In this document: piece after piece, positions 1-5,148 of the stretch
How positions within the stretch are numbered: position 1 is the first letter of the stretch
How the letters are laid out: every line of letters starts with the position of its first letter
Origin: CAVXAE01 sp044225565
GTDB lineage: Bacteria; Pseudomonadota; Gammaproteobacteria; Steroidobacterales; Steroidobacteraceae
Assembly (NCBI GenBank): GCA_044225565.1
Contig: JBGAIL010000182.1
Location: forward strand, 1-9,439
Length of the DNA: 9,439 bases
Direction of reading: 5' to 3'
Translations under genes and position numbers: made by a program
Notes under the pieces: generated by a model
What the model was told of the DNA's origin: nothing
The model's database searches: none
The model's input: only the letters and a program-made list of their open reading frames with translations

Positions 1-1
1 C

Positions 2-58
2 TCGACGGCCGCAGCATCGCACATCGTCCTGCCGGTGCTTCCACCGGATGCGGAGTGA
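2..58 (+). CDS. possible C-terminal tail of a convergent gene (partial, uncertain)
   Basis: This is an open frame from the window edge to a TGA at 56-58. It encodes 18 residues ending in HIVLPVLPPDAE, and its third positions are more GC-rich than those of the competing frame starting at base 1. If real, it is the tail of a plus-strand gene that converges on the asparaginase gene with a 3-nt gap. Nothing in the residues identifies a family. The stretch is too short to exclude chance. Confidence 0.22.
   Translation, partial: STAAASHIVLPVLPPDAE
32..47 (-). terminator. small hairpin just after the asparaginase stop codon
   Basis: A perfect 6-bp inverted repeat (CCGGTG / CACCGG) with a 4-nt loop lies 14 nt beyond the asparaginase stop. 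It could mark the 3' end of the minus-strand symporter-asparaginase transcript. There is no following T-tract on either strand, so it is not a canonical intrinsic terminator, and a 6-bp GC repeat is not rare in DNA of this composition. Confidence 0.25.
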
Positions 59-61
59 GTC

Positions 62-1144
62 TCAGCGGACGCCGGCTGCGAAAGCCTTCTGCACTTGCGC
101 GGGCGTGGTGATGCCATTGGCGATCAAGAGCCGCGTCAGCACGCGCGCTTTCTGCGGATTGAGGTCCAGCGAAGCGACGAACCCGAGCGCATCGTCGTCG
201 TTCTCGACGTTGCGCTCCACGAAGCCCGAGCCGACCCGTGTGGAGCGCACCACCACGATTCCCCGAGCTGCCGCTTTCCTCAGCGCCTCGATGACGGCCG
301 CCGGAGCATTGCCATCCCCCATGCCGGCCAGCACGATGCCGCGCGCGCCCTTCTCCACCGCGGCGGTGACGGCAAAATCGTCCCCCTGGGCGTAGCCATA
401 GACGATGTCCACGCGAGGCAACTGGGCCGACGGCGGCAGTGCGTACGGCCGTCCGGACGAAGGAGCGACCGAAGCGACGAAGCGCACGTTCGCCGGGTCG
501 ACGTGCCCGACTGGGCCCGAGCTGGGGGATCCGAAGGCGTTCAACGTGCTCGTGCTGATCTTCTGCACGCCGCGCGGGCCGTGAATCTCGTTGTTCAGAA
601 CGACCAGTACGCCGCGGCCGCGCGCGGAAGGTGATGTCGCCACTTGCACTGCGCTGTAAAGATTCGACGGGCCATCCGCGCTCAACGCCGTGGAAGGCCG
701 CATCGAGCCGACCAGGACGACGGGCCGATCGTGCGGCAGCACCAGATCGAGAAACAGCGCAGTTTCCTCCATCGAATCCGTGCCATGTGTGACGACCACG
801 CCATCCGCTTCATCTCGCGAGAAGATCTCACTGATGCGGCGAGCGAGTGCGAGCAACACCTCATCCGTCATGTTCTGGGAGCCGATCGACGCCACCTTCT
901 CGCTCGAGAGTTCTGCGAGCGACTCGATGCCTGGCGCGGCCGCGATGAGCTGCTGCGCGCCGAGCTTCCCCGCGTTGTAGCCGAGCACGGAGCGGGGGTC
1001 CGCCTGCCCCGCGATAGTCCCGCCCGTCGTGAGGATCGCCACTCTTGGCTTGGCCATCGTTCCTTGAGGAGCAGTTTGAGCCGCCGCCACCGCTGCCGTC
1101 AGCAGGTAAAAAGCGGCGAGCAGGCCTGCCAGCTTCTGGGTCAC
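62..1144 (-). CDS. ansB: type II L-asparaginase (periplasmic), GTG start
   Basis: L-asparaginase / glutaminase-asparaginase of 360 residues, hydrolysing asparagine (often glutamine more slowly) to the acid and ammonia. Residues 1-22 form a Sec-type signal peptide (K4, hydrophobic core 5-19, AAA at 20-22), so periplasmic export is expected. Both active-site signatures are present: TTGGTIAG at 39-46 with nucleophile T43, and HGTDSMEET at 120-128 with T122 and D123. Y56 and K195 align with E. coli AnsB Y25 and K162. GSQNMTDE and LNPQKARVL are further family blocks, and the length is normal for the exported class. The start is GTG, preceded by GGAG (1153-1156, 8-nt spacing) inside the symporter gene. 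Its first four bases, GTGA, overlap the symporter stop, implying translational coupling. An internal ATG (M30) could give a form without the signal peptide. Exact substrate preference cannot be read from sequence. Confidence 0.94.
   Translation of the reverse strand: MTQKLAGLLAAFYLLTAAVAAAQTAPQGTMAKPRVAILTTGGTIAGQADPRSVLGYNAGKLGAQQLIAAAPGIESLAELSSEKVASIGSQNMTDEVLLALARRISEIFSRDEADGVVVTHGTDSMEETALFLDLVLPHDRPVVLVGSMRPSTALSADGPSNLYSAVQVATSPSARGRGVLVVLNNEIHGPRGVQKISTSTLNAFGSPSSGPVGHVDPANVRFVASVAPSSGRPYALPPSAQLPRVDIVYGYAQGDDFAVTAAVEKGARGIVLAGMGDGNAPAAVIEALRKAAARGIVVVRSTRVGSGFVERNVENDDDALGFVASLDLNPQKARVLTRLLIANGITTPAQVQKAFAAGVR
1055..1065 (-). promoter_or_regulatory. possible internal ribosome binding site and ATG (M30) in the asparaginase gene
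   Basis: On the minus strand AAGGAACG directly precedes the ATG of M30. M30 falls between the signal peptide and the first catalytic motif. Initiation here would yield a 331-residue cytoplasmic enzyme beginning MAKPRVAILTTGG, very like cytoplasmic asparaginases. The spacing from AAGGA to ATG is short (3 nt), so usage is uncertain. Confidence 0.3.
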
Positions 1145-2463
1145 GGGGCGATCTCCGGTTCTGTGGAACGCGACTGCCGGGAATCCACCACGGCTGCGGT
1201 GACCATATCAGAACCCACGTTCACCATCGTGCGCGTCGCGCCGAGCAATCCTTCGATGCCGAGCACGATGCCGATGGCATCGGGTGGCAGGCCGAAAGTG
1301 GCCAGCAGCCCGGCGATGAGGGGCAGCGCGCCGCCAGGAATTCCGGCCACGGCCACGGCGGACAGCACCGCCAGCAGCACCAGCGTCACCTGCTGGCCGA
1401 TGCTCAGGTCGACGCCGAACACCTGGGCCACGAAAAGGACGACACACCCTTCGTACAAGGCCGTGCCGCTCATGTTCATCGTGGTCCCGAGCGGCAGGAC
1501 GAATCCCGTCGTCGTGGCGGAGATTCCGAGGCGTTCGCGGGCGATCGCCATCGCGGTCGGCAGCGTCGCCATGCTCGAGCTGGTCGAGAACGCGGTGATC
1601 AGCGCATCGCGGATCGCCCGGAAGAACTCACGGGGCCGCCAGCGCGTCCAGCCACGTAGCCACAGCGACATCGTGCCGAAGAGATGCAGCAGCAGGACCG
1701 TCACGCATCCGAAGATGAACAGTCCCAGCGTCCGCAGGATATCGAATCCGATCTTCACGACGACGCTGTAGATGAGAGCAGGCACAGCGTAAGGAGCGAG
1801 CCGCAGCGCGTAGCGGACGATGGTCGTCATCAGCTGGGTCAGAGTCTCGAGTCCCGCCTTCAGCTTCTCACGCCGGTCCGGTGCGAGACTCGCACCCGCG
1901 AGGCCGACGAGGATGGCAAAGAGGATGAGCGGTAGCATCTCGCCGATGGCGTCGCGATCGTTTCCGGCAACGGCTCCCACCAGGTTGCGCGGCATGAACA
2001 TGTCGACGATCGTCGCCGGCGTCATTTCAGGGGACTGGGCGGGATGCGCGAGTGTCGCGGAGGCTCCGCCATATTCGTGCATGAGCGTTCCGCGCGCCGA
2101 TTCGCTCAGATGTGCACCCGGCTCGAGGAGGTTCAGCATCACGAGGCCGAGCACCGCGGCAATCGCCATGTTCAGGAAAAAAAGCAGGAAGGTGCGGCCG
2201 GCCAGCGGGCCGAGCAGGCGCAGGTCACCGAGCTGCAGCATTCCCATGGCGAGCGACGAGAAGATGAGTGGAACCACCACGAAGAACATCAGCCGCAGGA
2301 AAACCTGGCCGAAAGGATCGAGGAGGTGTGTCGCGACCCAGCGCGCGCCGTCGAGCAGGCCGGGACTCCACGGCGCGACGAGCAGCGTCACGACACCAGC
2401 GGCGACGCCTGCTGCGAGCCCGAGCAGGATGCGGCGAGCGATGGCCTTGTCGGTGTCCGCCAC
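1141..2463 (-). CDS. dicarboxylate/amino acid:cation symporter (DAACS/SDF family), GTG start
   Basis: Inner-membrane secondary transporter of the GltP/DctA/GltPh family, 440 residues, with many hydrophobic segments. Family landmarks in order: hairpin 1 serine motif TSSSMATLP (294-302), the TM7 motif as NMSGT (330-334), the hairpin 2 region GIPGGALPL (374-382), and TM8 with R411, N415 and D419. Compared with archaeal GltPh, R411 matches R397 (side-chain carboxylate ligand), N415 matches N401 and D419 matches the sodium ligand D405. The amino-group ligand D394 is replaced by G408 and the sodium ligand D312 by S332. The frame stays open upstream to 2739, but I chose GTG 2463 because it gives the normal family length, has AAGG just upstream, and an earlier start would run into the LysR gene. 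The downstream asparaginase overlaps by 4 nt. Substrate is inferred only: a dicarboxylate, acidic amino acid or derivative. Confidence 0.9.
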   Translation of the reverse strand: MADTDKAIARRILLGLAAGVAAGVVTLLVAPWSPGLLDGARWVATHLLDPFGQVFLRLMFFVVVPLIFSSLAMGMLQLGDLRLLGPLAGRTFLLFFLNMAIAAVLGLVMLNLLEPGAHLSESARGTLMHEYGGASATLAHPAQSPEMTPATIVDMFMPRNLVGAVAGNDRDAIGEMLPLILFAILVGLAGASLAPDRREKLKAGLETLTQLMTTIVRYALRLAPYAVPALIYSVVVKIGFDILRTLGLFIFGCVTVLLLHLFGTMSLWLRGWTRWRPREFFRAIRDALITAFSTSSSMATLPTAMAIARERLGISATTTGFVLPLGTTMNMSGTALYEGCVVLFVAQVFGVDLSIGQQVTLVLLAVLSAVAVAGIPGGALPLIAGLLATFGLPPDAIGIVLGIEGLLGATRTMVNVGSDMVTAAVVDSRQSRSTEPEIAP

Positions 2464-2502
2464 GATGCCTTGAGCATAGTGCGGGCCGGACGCATGCTTT
2501 GC

Positions 2503-2518
2503 ATAAGCAGCGCCTATA
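2503..2518 (-). promoter_or_regulatory. putative LysR-type operator before the symporter (copy 2)
   Basis: Read on the minus strand this is TATAGG-CGCT-GCTTAT, starting immediately after the LysR-gene stop codon and ending 39 nt before the symporter GTG. It matches the motif before soxB at 13 of 16 positions. It contains T-N11-A flanked by dyad halves (ATAGGC / GCTTAT, one mismatch), the general form of LysR-family boxes. A CTATG also sits at the same offset downstream as in the soxB copy. It would let the symporter-asparaginase pair have its own LysR-controlled promoter in addition to read-through from the LysR gene. Confidence 0.55.
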
Positions 2519-3490
2519 TCAGGCCGGGCGCGAGCCGAACTCCATCGCGTCGTAGATCCAGCCGTGCGACTTCCTGAGCTGCTGCTGGCAGCGCGCCCGC
2601 AGCTCTTCGATGGCTGCCGCGCACATCTCGCGTGGCGCAGGCCCGAGCTCACGGTGGCGACTGATGACGGTGAGCGAGCGGTGCAGTCCGGGGCGGGGAA
2701 GAGGATGCACCGAGATGGATTTGAGCGGCACGTCCGCATCGAGCAGGCAGAGCGGCGTCGTGATCGCCCAGCCGAGGCCGGAAGCGACCGCCGAGCTCAC
2801 CCCGTAAGGCCGGTCGAACTCGACGCCGCGGGCTGGCTCGAGGCCCAGGCTGCGCAGAAAGCGTTCGACGTGGGTGCCCGTGACGGATCGGGCGCTGTAA
2901 CGCACGAACGGCTGCTGCTTCACCAGGGCTTCGAGCGAGGGCTTCGGCATGCTGCCGGGAGTGATGAGGACGTAGGGCTCCCGCAGGATCAGCCGGCGCT
3001 CGAGTCCGCCGACTTCGGTGAGATCGTCCACGCCGATCAGCAGATCGAGCTGGCGGGTCAGCAGGCCGGAGGCATGCGCGGCAGCCAGGCCCGAAAGCAC
3101 GATGATCCGCTCCGCGGCCTCGGACAAGACCTTGACCACCGTGACGCTGAGCGCGCGCGTGACGGAATCGACGAGGCCGACCCGGAGCATGGGTAGATAG
3201 CCGCGCCTCGAACGCTGGAGCAGCGGCACGATCTGCCTGGCTTCGGTCATCAGGGTTTCGGCGCGCTGTCGCAGGATGGTGCCCGAGGGTGTGAGCGCGA
3301 TCGGGCGGATGCTGCGATCGAACAGCTGCGTTCCGAGCTTGCGCTCCATCTCGTGTATCGCCTGCGATACGGCCGGCTGGGTGAGGCCGAGCAGCCCGGC
3401 GGCCGCCGCCATCGTTCCGGTGTCGCAGACCGTGAGGAAGACCTGCAGCGACAGCAGGTCGAACGGCAGGCGTTGCGTCCCTCCCCGCAT
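2519..3490 (-). CDS. LysR-family transcriptional regulator
   Basis: LysR-type regulator of 323 residues. The N-terminal winged helix-turn-helix spans about residues 10-70 (LLSLQVFLTVCDTG, then TMAAAAGLLGLTQPAVSQAI at 26-45, then LFDRS and LTPSG). The rest is a periplasmic-binding-protein-like effector domain (about 100-305). The frame is open to 3571, but I chose ATG 3490 because GGAG (3499-3502) precedes it by 8 nt and it sets the helix-turn-helix at the usual distance from the N-terminus; the longer form would overlap soxB. It is divergent from soxB, the normal arrangement for a LysR regulator and its target, and lies 55 nt upstream of the symporter on the same strand. The putative boxes on both sides suggest control of both arms and autoregulation. 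The inducer is unknown; an N-methyl amino acid or an asparagine/aspartate-related compound are guesses from context. Confidence 0.92.
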   Translation of the reverse strand: MRGGTQRLPFDLLSLQVFLTVCDTGTMAAAAGLLGLTQPAVSQAIHEMERKLGTQLFDRSIRPIALTPSGTILRQRAETLMTEARQIVPLLQRSRRGYLPMLRVGLVDSVTRALSVTVVKVLSEAAERIIVLSGLAAAHASGLLTRQLDLLIGVDDLTEVGGLERRLILREPYVLITPGSMPKPSLEALVKQQPFVRYSARSVTGTHVERFLRSLGLEPARGVEFDRPYGVSSAVASGLGWAITTPLCLLDADVPLKSISVHPLPRPGLHRSLTVISRHRELGPAPREMCAAAIEELRARCQQQLRKSHGWIYDAMEFGSRPA

Positions 3491-3505
3491 GGCACCGTCT
3501 CCAGA

Positions 3506-3526
3506 GTATAGGTTCCGCTTATATAC
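3506..3526. promoter_or_regulatory. putative LysR-type operator between the LysR gene and soxB (copy 1)
   Basis: A perfect dyad GTATA-N11-TATAC in the 71-nt divergent intergenic region, an AT-rich island in GC-rich DNA. Inside it, 3507-3522 reads TATAGG-TTCC-GCTTAT with T-N11-A (T3509, A3521), matching copy 2 at 13 of 16 positions. It ends 39 nt before the soxB ATG and lies 15 nt upstream of the LysR-gene ATG, so one bound protein could activate soxB and repress its own gene. No good -35 box is visible for soxB, which fits an activator-dependent promoter. Confidence 0.6.
3518..3523 (-). promoter_or_regulatory. candidate -10 element of the LysR gene
   Basis: TATAAG on the minus strand matches the sigma-70 -10 consensus at 5 of 6 positions. 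It would place the transcript start near 3511, upstream of the GGAG at 3499-3502. It lies within the dyad, as expected for autorepression. No convincing -35 is seen 16-18 nt upstream. Confidence 0.3.
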
Positions 3527-3546
3527 AAGATGACGGGGTCTGCGGC

Positions 3547-3552
3547 TATGGT
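3547..3552 (+). promoter_or_regulatory. candidate soxB -10 element (alternative at 3522-3527)
   Basis: TATGGT here matches the -10 consensus at 4 of 6 positions and is part of the CTATG-N-TC stretch that is shared, at the same offset, with the symporter leader (TATGCT there). It would put the transcript start within a few bases of the soxB ATG, giving a nearly leaderless mRNA, consistent with the lack of a Shine-Dalgarno sequence before soxB. The competing -10 is TATACA at 3522-3527. Neither has a recognisable -35. Confidence 0.25.
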
Positions 3553-3561
3553 CCATCGACG

Positions 3562-4821
3562 ATGGGCTCACGCAAATACTCGTTCCTGCGGCTGGCCGTG
3601 GAGGCGGTGCGCGGGCACTCCAACTGGGGCAGGGCGTGGCGCCACTCTCCTGCGAAGCCCCGCTACGACGCCATCGTCGTCGGCGGCGGCGCGCATGGAC
3701 TTGCGACGGCGTACTACCTCGCGAAGACGCACGGCATGCGCAACGTCGCGCTGCTGGAACGTTCGTGGATCGGTTCCGGAAACGCGGGGCGCAACACCAC
3801 GATCATCCGCTCGAACTATCTGTTGCCGCAGAACATAGATTTCTACGAGCTCTCCATGCAGCTCTGGGAAGGGTTGGAGCAGGCGCTCAACTACAACGCG
3901 ATGGTGAGCCAGCGGGGCGTCGTCAACACATACCACTCGGATGGACAGCGCGACGCGTACGTCCGCCGCGGCAATGCCATGCGCTTGAGAGGCGTCGACG
4001 CCGAGATGCTCGACGCGACCCAGCTGCGCGAGCTGTGTCCGCTGATCGATTTCGACAATGCGCGATTCCCGATGGAAGGCGGATTGTTCCAGCGCCGTGG
4101 CGGGACAGTGCGGCACGACGCCGTCGTGTGGGGTTATGCGCGCGCGGCCGATGCGCTCGGCGTCGACATCATCCAGGACTGCGAGGTGACCGGCTTCCTT
4201 CGATCCGAGAGCCGCATCTGCGGCGTGACCACGACGCGAGGGCCGATCGAAGCACCCCGGATCGGGCTTGCCGTCGCGGGCAGCACGTCCAGGCTCGCAA
4301 AACTCGCCGGCCTGCGCCTGCCCATCGAAAGCCACGTGCTGCAGGCATTCGTGACGGAGAGCGTCAAGCCTCTGCTGCACACCGTGGTGAGCTTCGGCGC
4401 CGAGCACATGTACATCAGCCAGTCCGACAAGGGGGGGCTCGTCTTCGGCGGCGATCTGGATGGCTACAACTCATACGCTCAGCGCGGCAACCTGCCGACG
4501 GTCGAGCACGTCTGCGAGAGCGTGCTGGCCGTGATGCCGTCGCTCGCGAAGCTGAGGATCCTGCGCTCGTGGGGTGGTGTGATGGACATGTCCATGGACG
4601 GCTCGCCGATCATCGACCGCAGCCCCATCGACGGCCTCTACATCGATGCGGGTTGGTGTTACGGGGGCTTCAAGGCGTCGCCCGCATCAGGCTGGTGCTT
4701 CGCGCATCTGCTGGCGACCGGTGAGTGCGAGCCCCGCGCGCGTGGCTTCCGCATGGACCGCTTTGCGACCGGCCACCTGCTGGATGAGAAGGCGCAGGGC
4801 CCTCATCCCAATCGGCACTGA
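3562..4821 (+). CDS. soxB: sarcosine oxidase beta subunit (heterotetrameric type)
   Basis: FAD-dependent catalytic subunit, 419 residues, oxidising the N-methyl group of sarcosine to an imine in the cytoplasm. The dinucleotide fold is at the usual place (YDAIVVGGGAHGLATAYYLA, 35-54), followed by the family block RNTTIIRSNYLLP (77-89). R83 and K371 (in GGFK) align with the carboxylate-binding R52 and K348 of monomeric sarcosine oxidase. H185 in RHDAV aligns with the histidine that carries covalent FMN in the Stenotrophomonas enzyme (H173). The C-terminal block RFATGHLLDE is also typical. The first 30 residues (SFLRLAVEAVRGHSNWGRAW) belong to the family, so ATG 3562 is well placed, although no Shine-Dalgarno is visible. 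It is first in a B-D-A-G operon; soxD begins 14 nt later. N-methylglutamate dehydrogenase subunits share this architecture, so the true substrate could be another N-methyl amino acid. Confidence 0.95.
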   Translation: MGSRKYSFLRLAVEAVRGHSNWGRAWRHSPAKPRYDAIVVGGGAHGLATAYYLAKTHGMRNVALLERSWIGSGNAGRNTTIIRSNYLLPQNIDFYELSMQLWEGLEQALNYNAMVSQRGVVNTYHSDGQRDAYVRRGNAMRLRGVDAEMLDATQLRELCPLIDFDNARFPMEGGLFQRRGGTVRHDAVVWGYARAADALGVDIIQDCEVTGFLRSESRICGVTTTRGPIEAPRIGLAVAGSTSRLAKLAGLRLPIESHVLQAFVTESVKPLLHTVVSFGAEHMYISQSDKGGLVFGGDLDGYNSYAQRGNLPTVEHVCESVLAVMPSLAKLRILRSWGGVMDMSMDGSPIIDRSPIDGLYIDAGWCYGGFKASPASGWCFAHLLATGECEPRARGFRMDRFATGHLLDEKAQGPHPNRH

Positions 4822-4835
4822 CGCCGGACCCGTGC

Positions 4836-5114
4836 ATGCGCATCCAATGTCCATTCTGCGGCGACCGGGACGTGAGCGAGTTTCACTGCCTGGGCAGCGT
4901 CGCATCGGCCAGGCCCGATTCCGGTGCCTGCGATGCGGTCGACCGATTCGTCGACTATGTGTATCTGCGGGACAACCCGGCAGGCCCGAATGAAGAGCTC
5001 TGGTATCACGGCTTCGGTTGCCGTGCGTGGCTGGTCGTTGCGCGCAATACGCTGACACACGAGATCAACCGCGTGCGCGCAGCGGCGGACGTCGCAGCTG
5101 GGGATCCCAGCTGA
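4836..5114 (+). CDS. soxD: sarcosine oxidase delta subunit (zinc-binding)
   Basis: Small structural subunit of 92 residues that binds one zinc ion in the heterotetramer. CPFCG (5-9) supplies C5 and C8; the later block YHGFGCRAWL supplies H58 and C62, the Cys2-His-Cys ligand set known for this subunit. RDVSEFHCLG and ARNTLTHEI (69-77) are further family signatures, and the length is typical. It sits between soxB (14 nt upstream) and soxA (34 nt downstream), as in other sox operons. No strong ribosome binding site is visible, so translation may depend on coupling to soxB. A stable hairpin covers its last codons and stop. Confidence 0.94.
   Translation: MRIQCPFCGDRDVSEFHCLGSVASARPDSGACDAVDRFVDYVYLRDNPAGPNEELWYHGFGCRAWLVVARNTLTHEINRVRAAADVAAGDPS
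5095..5113 (+). repeat. hairpin spanning the soxD stop codon, flanked by short direct repeats
   Basis: Perfect 8-bp inverted repeat CAGCTGGG / CCCAGCTG with a 3-nt loop (GAT), covering the final soxD codons and the first two bases of its stop. CAGCTGATG recurs at 5108-5116 and 5143-5151, the latter ending in the soxA start codon, and GGACGTCGCAG recurs at 5087-5097 and 5151-5161. The soxD end and soxA start therefore look like partial copies of each other. No T-tract follows, so it is more likely an mRNA structure affecting stability or soxA translation than a terminator. Confidence 0.5.
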
Positions 5115-5148
5115 TGCTCATGGCAGTCACAGACAGAGTGCGCAGCTG

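Noticed and set aside
644..1771. A 375-codon plus-strand open frame opposite asparaginase and symporter
   Set aside because: It crosses the boundary of two well-supported minus-strand genes, is rich in serine, arginine and histidine, and has no recognisable fold.
2464..2739. N-terminal extension of the symporter to 2739
   Set aside because: It would overlap the end of the LysR gene by over 200 nt, has arginine/serine-rich residues unlike the family, and GTG 2463 with AAGG gives the normal length.
3505..3510. TATACT on the minus strand as the -10 of the LysR gene
   Set aside because: It would start transcription downstream of the GGAG at 3499-3502, removing the ribosome binding site; TATAAG at 3518-3523 fits better.
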